DNA from: Phorcus lineatus
Lineage: Eukaryota; Mollusca; Gastropoda; Trochida; Trochidae
Direction: 5' to 3'
Assembly: GCA_921293015.1 (NCBI GenBank)
Contig: OV121090.1
Coordinates: 36,491,082-36,555,081 of the forward strand
DNA length: 64,000 bases
Position numbers and translations under genes: made by a program. The notes under the pieces are model-generated. The model saw only the letters and a list, made by a program, of their open reading frames with translations. It had not been told where the DNA came from and did not search any database. Numbering within the stretch: the first letter of the stretch is position 1; every line of letters begins with the position of its first letter. Shown piece by piece: positions 33,101 to 45,359 of the stretch.

Positions 33101-35240
33101 AAACGCCACGACAAAACACTTTGTGTCGTCTGGGTTTCTTCTCATTTCGCTGTATTCGGACTCAACTGACCAAGCAGGCAAGGAGGGTCTGATAATAAAC
33201 ACACAAACACTATACCAATCTCTAAATCTAAGCATAAAGTCTAAAACCTTGCCAACACACATTAAAACCATGTAGCTCGAAGAATATACAACATTAAAAG
33301 CTACTATACACGCCAAAATTATTCCCATAAAACACATGATATAGGGTGAAGAAAATGTAATTTTATTACGGGAGGTTGGTATACAAAGACTATAGTATAC
33401 AAAATGTTTTTATGCCAGTGTAACACATTCTGTCAAAACGTAAATATAAGGGAAAAGGATTTACATTCGCCTAGATGTTCCATTACTTCCCTTAGGTTTC
33501 AAAAAGTTAATGGAAATGTAATTATAACCGTTCTTTATTTTCAGGAAACAAAAATCGTGTTCTTATAAGCATAACAAATGAACCTATTAGTTGCTATTAG
33601 CACGTTATTCTTAACACAGATAAAAAAATTTCATCGCCATGTTTATATTTTTTAGACGGGATAAAGATAATCAAAATGATTTCCAGACTATTACTCACAA
33701 TAAGAAATTCAATTTACTTTAAAGGTTCCTAAAGAGGAATTACATAACATCGTTTACATACATTAAACCAGATAAATAACAAGTCATCTCGTGACAAACA
33801 TCCATAAAGTGAAGCTCATATGAGTAAGACAAGGGTAAAAAGAAATAAAAACACTAATTGCTTGCATGTTGATCATGTGTACTCGTTGTTTTGTTGTTTT
33901 GTGTTTAGACCAAGATTTGTTTTTCTTCACCAGTGTCGTAACATACATGTAGTTAAAGCGTCAACTCCAACTATCTAAAAACAGATATATTGAAAGGATT
34001 TAAGACGGATCACAAAACAATTACATTGGATGATTAGATAAAATAATTGATATAATGACAGATACAATCGGAATACTTTCTAACAAATAATGCTACATTT
34101 CATGCTGCAAATAAACTTCATTTACAAATTCAAATTGAATTCAATAGGAGACGGCAGAAAATTAACCTTCATTAATGAACAATGTGAAAAACAAATTAAG
34201 CTACTTTAGCGGATAGAATTAAAACATTGATATATGATATTCGCAGTTTTCATGAAATATTAGAAATTGACAGAAAACGTTTCAATAATTTACTTAAAAG
34301 CAATCAAAATTTCGAAATTATCGGCCTTTTACCTCCACTCTATTCGCGGTCTAATTGTTTTTGATAAGTCTTGCGGTTCTAATGGAATGTAGTAAAGCTT
34401 CACCTTTTGATTTGCTTGATAATAAGTTATTGTGATGTCAGCATCAGTATTTCTACGAATTCCTGTCAAAGGAGTTTTATGTTAAGAGAGCAGATTAAGC
34501 ATGGTTCATGACCAGGTCAATTTGATACTGAGACATTTGCGCGACAAGATTACTGAAGTAGTTTATTTTCGAATTTTTGTCACAGCTTGATCGGAATACA
34601 TTTATCCTAGTAAAATTAATGGGAACGACTAATTGTTGAAAGTGCCCGTGGTATTTCTGTGACGTATACACGCGTGCCAAATGGTCGTTTCTCCCAGCAT
34701 CATGTTAGAACTCCTCCTCAATAACATGTCATTAAAATTTACACTTTATTTAAAATTCATTATTTGAATTTTTTAATTGACAATATTGTATCTCACTCAA
34801 CTCGATGACGCTATGATGAAGGAGAAAAAGTTGTCGAAAAACACCTAGGAAACGAGAATTTGTAGGTTGTGTCAGAGAAGATTAAAAATAATCACGAGCA
34901 AAATTCTAATACAATATAGATAAAAATATATCCTCCTGTATACGAATACGATATAGGAAAACCAAGGTTAACATCGTCAAAATTCCCGACCAACAGGTGC
35001 CTTACAAGGTGTCAATACCAGTTAGTTCAACACATTACAGTATATTTTGCAGAATACAGGCCATCGTTAACGCTACATGCTTACATGTAGCAACAACGCG
35101 TATACTACCCTGATAATCACATTTATGTTAATCCGGTTGGTAAATCTGCGGTGTTTTATTGTATATATAAACAGATCCAAACCGAACAAAACACAATTGC
35201 TGTTATCAATACCTATCCGAGAAACAGTTTGGTGTTGTCT
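30130..35240. other. Long stretch without recognised genes
   Basis: Frames of up to 91 codons show no domain or transposon resemblance. No microsatellite or TIR pair of note was seen. Confidence 0.4.
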
Positions 35241-35408
35241 ATTTGGACCTTTTCTGCTGACGTCACGCCTAGGGTAGCTGTCTCGCAATATTAATCATCA
35301 CACCTTCAGGTCGTATCGACGCTTCGTCGAGGGTTTTGGTGAAAGTGAGTTGTTAATGAACATTTAACAGATTTACGATTAGTATGGAACCTATTCAAGA
35401 ATCTGCGG
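35241..35408 (+). promoter_or_regulatory. Candidate host promoter and first exon
   Basis: Against an AT-rich background this patch is CpG-richer. A perfect CRE palindrome TGACGTCA lies at 35258-35265. Downstream, ATG at 35384 opens a short frame (MEPIQESA) that runs into GCG|GTAAGT, a strong splice-donor match at 35408. Together this looks like a promoter plus a first coding exon with a downstream intron. No second exon was recognised, so it stays a hypothesis. Confidence 0.25.
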
Positions 35409-35527
35409 TAAGTAATCGCAGATGACAATGTGCAGGATTCGAGATGTAAGCCTCGAATGGAGTGAGGTCGTAATTTCAATTCACTCTCACAAGATGGCGT
35501 GTTTCCGTCCTGTAATTTTGTACGGAA
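35316..35527 (+). other. Series of six short perfect stem-loops
   Basis: Perfect inverted arms follow one another: TCGACG/CGTCGA (35316-35330), GTTAA/TTAAC (35352-35368), ATCTGCG/CGCAGAT (35401-35423), ATTCGAG/CTCGAAT (35437-35458), GAGTGA/TCACTC (35460-35486) and TTCCGT/ACGGAA (35503-35527). Loops are 3-15 nt. The candidate splice donor lies in the loop of the third hairpin. It could be a structured leader, a small RNA gene or coincidence. Confidence 0.4.
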
Positions 35528-35539
35528 GGGGATATTATT

Positions 35540-37055
35540 GATACTTATCTAAACTTTATATTCTATCAGCTATTGACTATTTTCAATTTTCTGTGGGCTT
35601 TGATTATGGTACTGTTTTCTTCAAGATTTTAAATTAGATCAGTTCAGTAGATATATTGATCATCTGTTGAATTTTCAAGAACGTTCGTACAAAATTAAAG
35701 GCATAATTTTAAAAAACTTTACATTATTATTTGAGCATTTTCGGTTATACGTTGTAAAAATGCATAAAATCCTGTTAAGAGTGTTTTAGGTCAGAAGTAT
35801 TTCAAACATTTTGACTATAGTACTAATGTAAACAATACTTAAGAGAATAGAATTTTAAGGTGCAATATTTCATTAAAATTACCTGTTTAATTTGTAATGA
35901 GATCATGAAAACACAATCAATGAACAGCAAGTTAAACTATAGTTTATTTTCAACAGACATTTTTCCCTGGGTTAACTTTTGTCGATGATGACTTGCACAA
36001 GTATTTCAAACAGCTTTTCAAAAATATTTGACGTCTTAATGTCTCAAGATGTCTCTTCTTTTTGTACTGTGAACACTGGGTGCAACGGTTTGAAATGACT
36101 GAAATCTATTTCACTAATCAGATGTTCCTTAAAAAGCTAATGGACATCACAGTTGAAATACGTTTTTGGTTTGGTCTAGGACAATAACAAGCTGCAATAG
36201 ACTATAGCTATCGCAATAGTCTACTCAGATCAATAGTCATCACTAATGATGTTTGATAATATTTGTAATTCTTATATGTTTGCAATCCAACAGACGACTA
36301 TTCAGTTAAATTACCATTAGTCTTGTGCCAGTATTTGATTTTTGAACAATGTCGGACGACCTCTATAGCCAAGCAAACGATAGAAAGTCATTTTGATACA
36401 GAAATCGAAACATTTTAGTGAACTTTAAAATCTAGATATCATTGTGGTTAGTATAAACTCTGATATATATATATATAATATATGCCTTATTTACTAATAA
36501 ACTTTTAAAAACATACTAAAAGTGGTATAAGTCGAGGTTACTTTTGAAACAATGTACAAGATTTCACATTTTAACGCAAATAATGTACATGTATGAGCCT
36601 CCATATTCGAAAATGACATCACGCACTTGTGACCAACACCGCATTGCTTCACTTCTGATGAAAGTAACAAGATGTGCGAAGAACAAGAGTGATGCTGATA
36701 GAGTATTCTACTTCTGAGAATATATTCACACTGGCTGTCTAAGTACAGAAGTATCTCAGTAAGAAAACAGGGCGCTAATATGTTGCGTTTACTGATTTCT
36801 GGATAGTATTTGATTCATTGACAGATCAAAGTTGATGGAAATATTTAGAAACATCACATTGAGTGTAACAGTCTTAACATTAACTTATCCGAGGAATGTA
36901 TTCAAGAATCATTTATGACATACGGTCCATTTCGAAATCACGGATTTAGGGAATTAGAGACGAAGGCGAAAACATTATGTCTACCTCAAAGCTTTGTAGT
37001 GACATAACTACCATGTAATATGACTAAAGATAAAGCCCTTTCTTTACGGACATAA
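35540..37055. other. No gene recognised
   Basis: A short AT run lies at about 36464-36482; otherwise nothing was identified. Confidence 0.4.
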
Positions 37056-37460
37056 ACTATAGGGGCACACGCAAGTGGACGCTATTGAGAGGGCGCATTA
37101 TCTACGCTATATTAACCAACACAGACACCTTAACTGCTATAGCCCCTGTATGGTATTGTAACCGTTTTCCTCTTGTTGTTGATGGTACTGTCAAATTATC
37201 AAGTATTGGAGAATTTCATTCGTCTTCCATCTAACCGACTACCACTAAAGGCATATGACATAACGCGTCATCATGATAATGTAGGCCCACGCACATGGTG
37301 TTCTCATGTGAGAAACCTTCTCCAAACGGTAGCAACTGCATATACTTTAGCTTCAGAAGTTGTTGGTCTCACGCAATATTTTGCTCAAGAACCTAAACAA
37401 CGCTTAAATGACAGTACTTTTCAACAGTTGCAAAGTGTTTTGAATTGCAGCTGGAGATAA
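37056..37460 (+). pseudogene. LINE reverse-transcriptase tail relic
   Basis: The plus strand encodes VDAIERAHYLRYINQH, then after a shift a 95-codon frame with NRLPLKAYDITRHHD, TWCSHVRNLLQTV and YFAQEPKQRLNDSTFQQL. This order (IE..H, RL..AY, W...VR.LL, F....KQRL.D) is typical of the region after the RT domain in jockey/I-group-like LINEs of invertebrates. There is no RT core, and frameshifts and stops are present. The relic at 55240-55610 may come from the next part of the same kind of element. Confidence 0.55.
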
Positions 37461-37464
37461 GATA

Positions 37465-38315
37465 CCTACTCAACACTCTAAACAACTCTTAATGTTGAAC
37501 ATACCTAATAGGTTATTCACTACGAACTTGTCCGCGCCAGGTTGTGCTTGTAAGGATTGGATATAGGTTTACAGGTTGAAATGGGCCATATCATAATATA
37601 TCTCATTAACATCGCATTTGTCCATACTGTGATCGAGATGGAATTGAACATCTCTACCATTTCACTCTGATATGCCTTTCTCTCGATTCAGGACATATAA
37701 AATATCAATCCAATTTGCGTTTATGAAAAGAAAATGGTTGTTAAATGTCGTCCATGTTATAATTGAAATGCATTGAGTCCATGGCCTCAAGGACCTTTTG
37801 AAATTAAACAGATCTACAAAAAACATACTAGCGTACTTACGCAATGTCAGCTATCGACCGTAATTAGATTTTTTTTTATAAGGATCAACAATAAAATACC
37901 AAATTAAGTTATTTCTCAATACAATCGTCAAACACAGAAACAAGAAGGTCAACTTTGTTAACGTCTGACGCGTGGAAAAGTAATAAAACAATATATCTAT
38001 AAAAACGTTATCATTGTATGACTGTTTACAGCTTTGGTGTAGAAACAGGGCAATTTTAACCTTTTCGTTTATTAATGTAGTCTTTGATGACATTGGCAGC
38101 AGTATAGAACACATTTCACATGACAGTTGGCTCAAAAGCACTTGCTTCAACCTCCTATGCATTTTTATGCAAAAAGTATGTTGATTTTTATATTACTATT
38201 TCAGATTTGAGGCGACGAAAATTCCCAGGGGTGAGAGGTGAAGGGCATTCTGACATTCAGTAACAGGCGCCATCAAACAATTTAAGGATATCATTGATTA
38301 TCATACATTTCGATT
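37465..38315. other. No gene recognised
   Basis: A 103-codon minus-strand frame (37851-38162) has no family resemblance and is Leu/Phe-rich as AT-rich noise often is. Confidence 0.4.
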
Positions 38316-38319
38316 TCAC

Positions 38320-38424
38320 ATTTGCATCGGAATCGGCATTGTCCATGGTCTTATTTTGCCAAGATTGATTAACACTCCATCTTGGCAAAATAAGACCATG
38401 GACAATGCCGATTCCGATGCAAAT
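38320..38424. repeat. Perfect 46-bp inverted repeat (hairpin, 13-nt loop)
   Basis: Left arm 38320-38365 (ATTTGCATCGGAATCGGCAT onward) and right arm 38379-38424 are exact reverse complements, with the loop TGATTAACACTCC. The pairing is free of mismatches, unlike usual animal miRNA precursors. It may be a recent fold-back formed by template switching, a long hairpin RNA source, or an element end. It lies 370 bp outside the hAT element. Confidence 0.97.
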
Positions 38425-38929
38425 TACAGAGGCAATATATGTAGATTTAAATCGACACTTTTATATGACGTTATTATGTTCGATGTAATATTGGCCTATA
38501 GGAGAGGTCGTTGAACTTAAGTATGCAGGACTTTAGCCTCACAACGTGATTATTACTCCTTACGTAAGTTTTTGTGCAATATGTAGTCGTTGTTTTCTAG
38601 AAACTTAAGAAAAGCCTACGCAAATAAAGAATTGATATCTATAAATATATCTCTAATATACGGACTAAAAATCGAGATGCTATTTCAGTCAATTAAAGGT
38701 CTAGGCGAGATCAGGCATATTTCGTGATTGGCTTAGCGGCAAAATTTCCAAGTTCATCGGCCCGGCCGTTATCATCAGTCAATCTTAGATTAACAGCAGT
38801 GTAGGAAAGATGTGGGAAATTCAGCCTGTCCACAGGACTGGCTACTTAAATTTGTTACCAGTCCTGCCAAAATCTAGCCAGTCCTTCAATCAGAACAAAT
38901 AAAACACATTTATAGTTGGGTTAATTGTT

Positions 38930-38948
38930 TTTATTCAGTACGTTTATT
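38930..38948 (-). promoter_or_regulatory. Polyadenylation signals of the hAT gene
   Basis: AATAAA occurs twice on the minus strand, at 38948-38943 overlapping the TAA stop and at 38935-38930 just beyond it. This would give a very short 3' UTR inside the element. Confidence 0.55.
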
Positions 38949-41900
38949 CAGACAGCTCATCTTCACAACAGAGGTCTGAAAAGTCAGAATCGTAGTCTGA
39001 ATCCTCATCTTTTTTGGAAGCTTCAGCCCCAGCAGCCTCCTGTTCCCTCACTTCCTCATACATGCCATCAAACATTTGTACAAGCTGAACATGTTTTTTA
39101 GCACGACACTTCTTCAAGAAAGCTGGCTTCCTGAAATGAGCAGATGCCCACTTGTCAATGGCTGGCTGTGGGTTGAATGATGATATGTCATCTGAATGGA
39201 GTTGAATGGTCATTAGGAGTGTCATAGTAAAACTCCTTAGCTTGTTTCTGTACTTTGTTTTCATCAAAGCCATTTGTGAAAATCCTCTTTCACATTCAGG
39301 GGACCCAGAAGGCAGTGACATCACCAGATCCATTAGATGCAAGATGTTGCTGCACTTCTCAACATATCTCTGGTGAATGTATGGCCAGCTTAGTTGGTAG
39401 ACCTCATTCCCACTTCCAACATGACTAGAAGTAAAAAGATAACACTGGTATCAGCATGACAAAAAGTTAACAAATAAAGTTACCAAAGGAATAATGTAAA
39501 TACTTACCAAACGTGTAATGGTTACACTGCCACTGGCAAAAAATATTTTTGTTGTTATCCAATTTTAAATCATATATCAAATGTGATAAAATAACTCAAT
39601 AAGACAGACAAAGATATACATATGTGATGATATGATGTCATATATGATTTTTTAATTTGTACTGATTTTCTCATTTTATATTCATCAAACAAAATAGCAT
39701 TAAGGTTATAGAAATAAAAGGGTTGAAAATACTGAGAAACTTACTCATGATAAAGATTGCTCTTCAGCACTGTCCATTCTGGCTCAACTAATCCTACATC
39801 AACATCTTGAGCTTCCAAATTGCTTCTGAAATGGTTCACCAGATCTGCTACCCATTGATCTCCAAAGTCTGTAAATTAAATGAGTATGAGCAAAACCACT
39901 TTAAAGAACTAAGTTGTTCAATCATAAATTCAGAATATGAAACAGGGATAATCTGTATAATATATCAAAATTCAGACATTAACTGATATTGATCTATTAA
40001 AGTTTTCTAATTTCCAGACACATACATTTCAGTTCAGGATTTTTTACTGATATTTATGAATATGTTAATAAATAATTAGTCTTGCTAACAGCTACATTGA
40101 CAGTAGATATTAGTTGTTCGATTGGAAATGCAAACATTGATAATTCAGTGTACCCAAAGCTTCTGTAAAAGAAGCAGGCCATGATCCAAGATCAGCTATT
40201 CTGGTAGCTTCAAGTATGACGTTGTCAATGTCATTGAAACGGCCAGACATACTTGAAACCAATGCTTCCAATACTTTTGAAATGTGTTCTGGGCACTTGG
40301 CATCGCTGCCTTCGAGTACGTATCCCTAAAAAGACTGTTCTGTTTGAAGCTCTTGCTGAAACAATCTCAGCTCTGGTCCAGGTCTGAAATTCAATGTCAC
40401 CATAGTCTATGGCATAGATCATAAAGCAAGAACAAGGGAAAGCAGGCCACTAATACTAATATGAAGCAGAACAAATCATCTTGTTATCAGAATGAACTAA
40501 GCTATTAGGCAAAGAGACAGCAAAAGATGATTAGATTATATTAAGCAAGCAGGAGAAGATACAGGATAATGTAGTTTCTACAGAATACAATTGCAAAGAG
40601 ATGGCGTTTGCATGCATGGTGTTTGTGCAATACTACATCCATACACTAAGCATGTATCACAACAAAGACAACATTCAGTTGTTAAAAAAGTATAATTAAA
40701 TTAACCTTGTTTCCAACTTTTCAAGACTTGTGATTGTGTTATGAAGCTCACGGTGGACTTGGTAGACACCTGTTGTTCTAGCCTGCATGAATTTTGACAG
40801 TTTTGACAGGACATTGACGACATCTTTCACAAAATGTGCAAACATCATCACATCTTTTGCTTTCAGCTGCTTCAAAAGGAACTTGGCCTTCGACTGGGTT
40901 GCAGAGCTTCCACTTCTCACTGCAGCAACCTGTACAAACAGTTCAAAACTTAATTTTCTAACAGTGATTAAATCTTAAAAAGAAATTAAATATTCCATTC
41001 AGATAGTCAACCTTAGAATGGTAAAGATAAACAATGCTGTTATCTTTGATCAATGAGTTACCCTATTGACATTAAGTAGACTTAATCAGGTTCTTTAGCA
41101 ATTGGGAAAAGAATTTGAATGTTGATAATACCTTTTCCAGATGAACCAGGTATCCTTTGTAGCCTTTAAACATAGACCGTAGTGCTGTTTGGAGGTGTCC
41201 GATCCAACGCGTGCCACCAACACGTGTGGGAAGATTCTGCTGTTGCTTGATGCCTTCAAAGGATGCCTTCATACCAGACATCTGTTTTGGGCTTTTCCCA
41301 TAGAACTTGAACAGCTCATCCAAAAGAGTGAACACTTTCATGTACAATGGTGACTTCTGAAATGAAAAATATAAATAAATAAATAAATAGAAAAATAAAT
41401 GATTTATCTTCTAAATAAATAAATGAAATTTAAAGGATAAGAATTTATTATTTTCAATATAGATTCAAACAAACAACTATTGATATTGGTTAATAGTGCA
41501 TAATAAATCATAATCAATATTATCATTTTATTTTATTGTCCTTATGTATGAGTTGACCGATTCACATAATCACTGTCCTTAACAAATTAAGATAAACATA
41601 AATTTTGAAATAAATATGTGGATTACCAGAATGCCCATTAGTTTCTCTGAAATTTCTATTTTGACAATGCTAGTAAGATTTTCCTATGTGATCATGGAAA
41701 GTTAAAATTTATATTTTGAAATTATTTTAATACCTTCATTGCGTCTTTGTATGCCAATTCAATACGATGAGACATGCACTTCACTATCACAATGTTTGGA
41801 TTAATCCTTCTTCTGAACAAGGCTATTACACCGTTGCATTTTCCTGTGTTCACACTGGCCCCGTCCGCCGCAAATCCAACAATAGAGTTTTCTATTTGCT

Positions 41901-43284
41901 CTTCACATAGACAGTCAAAGGACAGTGCCCTCAGAATTGACATGTAGATACCCTCTGCATTTGCATTTTCACACTCCATGAGCCCAAGAAAATATGTGTG
42001 AAGTGTCCCATGCAAGCAAAAATGAATGTAAACAATTTCATTTTCTATTACTGAAACATCAGTTGATCCATCGGACATGACAGTTAGGAATTTTGCATCC
42101 TTGATCACAGATTCAATTTTCTGTCTTTCGACTTCTGCGATGCTGACCATAAATTCTTTGCAGCTCTTTGCATTTCTATAAGAACTTCCAACAGGGCAGC
42201 CGTTTTTGACAAAAAGGTCATTCATCCAAACGAAATCCGATATTGGCTTGCATTTTTTGGCCAAAGCATGGGCAACTCGAAATAACGTTGCAAGGTTTTC
42301 AACGTTCAATCCCTTGAGCTTCAATGACATGACACATTTTTCTGCAGTTGATTGACCTTTAGCTTGCTTATCTTTTTCGGCAACATAATCCTCAGCGATC
42401 TTTTGTCCATCAGATTTTTGATGGGTAACAAGAGAATCATGCCTCAAGTTTTTTGATCCACTTACAAAAGGGCCATTGGCATATTTCTTGTAACGGTCAG
42501 CCACTTCCCTGGTAGACAATGGTCCATAGACAGATCTTTAAAAAATATATATTAAGTTTTAAATTTATAACTATCTGAAGTGTAGGCATGAGTTTTAATT
42601 GAAAGATCTCATTAAGTCATGATAAACCAATTTGACATTCAACTAATTTAACTAAAACTTTACTTAAAATGTGACCTTGTAAGAAAATTTATTTTCTGAA
42701 TTTATGTTAAAAATTACTTAATTACTTCTTTTTGCTTAGTTACATTGAGTCTGACACAATATTGAAATTTAAAGAAAATTTACAATGGCCATGGTATACT
42801 TGTTTAATAATAATATTCTTCATTTATTTTTCATAATGCTAACAGTTACAATGAATTAAACAAATACAAGAAATGATGCTAAATATCCAACATTATTATA
42901 TTCATTTTAAATACATTTGAAAATGTTTTTATTCTGACATAACAAAATACTTGATCAATTTTGTTCATTAATTCACGACAAATGACAGATTTTTACTAAA
43001 ATTTTAAGACATTATTTTCGATTTTATGTGACAATTATTTTCTTTAAATTATACATTAAAAAAATTACAAGTATTCAGAAATGATCGTATGTTGCGTTAC
43101 CAGCTTACCTGCATATTTTACAGAAAACCTGGTTACTTGTTTCATCCGTAACCAACCACGCAAACTCCTGTTTCCAAGACGGCACGATAGTCCGTTGTCG
43201 CTTGTGTTTGTCATATTCTGACCGCTGTTCCGCTGCTGTACGCTTCTTTTCGAGAGACGGTAATCCCAAGAAGTTACGTAACAT
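38944..43284 (-). CDS. hAT-superfamily transposase, ZNF862/KIAA1586-like, seven exons
   Basis: Inferred exons: 43284-43109, 42535-41734, 41356-41132, 40929-40706, 40383-40154, 39868-39745 and 39424-38944. All introns are GT-AG and phases join without a shift into 753 codons plus TAA. Domains: an N-terminal TTF/BED-like zinc finger, split by intron 1, with Cys55, Cys58 and His97 (a Gln at 103 where a second His is usual); RNase H-fold catalytic motifs SDGSTD (Asp214) and FAADGAS (Asp283); CMSHRIEL (Cys312, His315); and the C-terminal dimerisation segment GSPECERGFSQM (Glu639). A TAG at 40328-40326 replaces codon 495 in exon 5. The tail is acidic. The start is the ATG preceding the zinc finger; an upstream exon cannot be excluded. 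A cut-and-paste nuclear transposase, almost intact. Confidence 0.87.
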
Positions 43285-43942
43285 GCCTTTATAATTCTCT
43301 TTAGATCACAATAATCGAACGATCGTATAACAGCTTAACGCGCCATTGCCAATGTTTGAAAGTGTCAGCCGTAAGAAACACGTTGTGTGATTCGTTGATT
43401 ATCAGATAAACTAGCCAATCACGCTAATCCTTATTTAAAGCAAGTATTGAAGGGAGGGAACTCTGTGACGAACGATTACGATGTTTAGTTTTATTTTCAG
43501 TTTTTATTATTTTATTAAATTATTTCCGTGCGATAAAAAAGACTTGAAAAATTAAAAAAAATATTTCCTAAAACTTATATCACTGTGTGGTCAAACTAAC
43601 CCGACACGAGGACGGAGTGGATTTTTTCCCAGCCCGTCCTTAACAAAATTAACCCGTCTCGGACGTTGGGACGGGCTATCTTTCCTACACTGTTAACAGT
43701 ATGCCATACTATTAAAATACTAAATCTAAATTTTAATTAGATTGATTACAGAGGCAAATATTGTTTGAATTACTTACTATGACGTCACAAGCTTTATTAT
43801 TTCGAACGCCTGCAAATATGGCTTGATCGAAATATGTAATTGAAATATTGATTTGTATATGAAATGACACGTGGAACTATGCAGTCGTCTGGTACAAATA
43901 CATTTGAGGAAGTCTGATGAACTCAAAAACTTTACAAAATTA

Positions 43943-44773
43943 AGTAAGAGCTTATATATTCAAAGTAAGAGCTAATATATTCAAAGTAAGAGCTAAAATA
44001 TTCAAAGTAAGAGCTAATATTCAAAGTGAGAGCTTATATTCAAAGTAAGAGCTAATATATTCAAAGTAAGAGCTAATATATTCAAAGTAAGAGCTAAAAT
44101 ATTCAAAGTAAGAGCTAATATTCAAAGTAAGAGCTAATATATTCAAAGTAAGAGCTAATATATTCAAAGTAAGAACTAATATATTCAAAGTAAGAGCTAA
44201 TATATTCAAAGTAAGAGCTAATATTCAAAGTAAGAGCTAATATTCAAAGTAAGAGCTAATATTCAAAGTAAGAGCTTATATATTCAAAGTAAGAGCTAAT
44301 ATTCAAAGTAAGAGCTAATATTCAAAGTAAGAGCTAATATTCAAAATAAGAGCTAATATTCAAAGTAAGAGCTTACATATTCAAAGTAAGAGCTTACATA
44401 TTCAAAGTAAGAGCTAATATTCAAAGTAAGAGCTTACATATTCAAAGTAAGAGCTAATATTCAAAGTAAGAGCTTACATATTCAAAGTAAGAGCTAATAT
44501 TCAAAGTAAGAGCTTACATATTCAAAGTAAGAGCTAATATTCAAAGTAAGAGCTAATATTCAAAGTAAGAGCTTATATATTCAAAGTAAGAGCTAATATT
44601 CAAAGTAAGAGCTAATATTCAAAGTAAGAGCTTATATATTCAAAGTAAGAGCTAATATTCAAAGTAAGAGCTAATATTCAAAGTAAGAGCTTATATATTC
44701 AAAGTAAGAGCTAATATTCAAAGTAAGAGCTAATATTCAAAGTAAGAGCTAATATTCAAAGTAAGAGCTTATG
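43943..44773. repeat. Minisatellite of about 42 units (19/21 bp) with higher-order patterns
   Basis: The basic units are TAATATTCAAAGTAAGAGC (19 bp) and a 21-bp form with an extra AT or a T/C change (TTACATATTC, TTATATATTC). The order is not random. Near 44394-44537 the two forms alternate as a 40-bp dimer, and from about 44569 to 44745 a 59-bp trimer (21+19+19) repeats. A minus-strand frame encoding LALTLNI repeats is a by-product. Units touch each other without unique spacers. Confidence 0.97.
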
Positions 44774-44774
44774 T

Positions 44775-45106
44775 AAGCAGATGGCTTCACTACATTATCC
44801 AGTAACAGAATAGGAATAGACTTTGCTGTTTGATGACCGCTGTACTCATTTTCTTTACCCAACAAATCTTAATTTGCTTAAACTATTCTTAACAGCTTTT
44901 ACTTATAATCTCAATGATACTTAAGAGTAATGTTGGAACCTGGGATATTTAAACACATCACATATTGACACATAGTATATGTAGGTCTATTAGCTTGATA
45001 AGTTCGTAAAAACTTTTCCAAATACTTATAAATCTATTCCCCCTGTTGGTCGATTTTTTTCAGAAAATGATATGCGAAACAAGCAAGAGCTTGTCACTCG
45101 CCTAAT
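44775..45106. other. No gene recognised
   Basis: Single-copy-looking AT-rich sequence between two tandem arrays. Confidence 0.4.
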
Positions 45107-45358
45107 ATACAATAGACAATACAGTCATACAATCAATTTCCTGATTCTTTTCAAACTGTATGATACAAATAAATGTTTTTCATGTTTGTCATACAATAGA
45201 TTATACAGGCATACAATCAATTTCCTGATTCTTTTCAAAGTGTATGATACAAATAAATGTTTTTCATGTTTGTCCTGCAATAGTTTATACAGGCATACAA
45301 TCAATTTCCTGATTCTTTTCAAAATGTATGATACAAATAAATGTTTTTCATGTTTCCG
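45107..45358. repeat. 84-bp unit, three tandem copies
   Basis: Copies at 45107-45190, 45191-45274 and 45275-45358 share CATACAATCAATTTCCTGAT and most other bases. Because 84 is a multiple of three, frames remain open on both strands (97 and 94 codons). There is no domain, so these are treated as repeat artefacts. Confidence 0.95.
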
Positions 45359-45359
45359 T

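Larger units (their letters stand above)
38797..43692 (-). mobile_element. Autonomous-type hAT transposon with spliced transposase gene
   Basis: A 4.9-kb element with inverted termini CAGTGTAGGAAAGAT (38797-38811 and, inverted, 43678-43692). TTAACAG directly flanks both ends (38790-38796 and 43693-43699), one base short of the usual 8-bp hAT duplication. Just inside, the left end has several CAGTCC motifs, while the right end has CCCGTC/GACGGG motifs, which may be transposase-binding repeats. The interior carries one seven-exon gene on the minus strand that fills most of the element. One nonsense codon is the only break seen, so the copy looks recent. Confidence 0.9.

Noticed and set aside
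38422-43757. ATTACAGAGGCAA near 38423 and 43745 as a target duplication of a larger element
   Set aside because: The hAT TIRs and TTAACAG flanks lie inside and explain the insertion; no termini adjoin the 13-bp match.
43911-43940. CTGATGA at 43911 as a hammerhead core
   Set aside because: No GAAA box or pairing stem II follows at a usable distance.
43943-44773. CRISPR-like array
   Set aside because: Units are contiguous 19/21-bp tandem copies without unique spacers, in a eukaryotic context.
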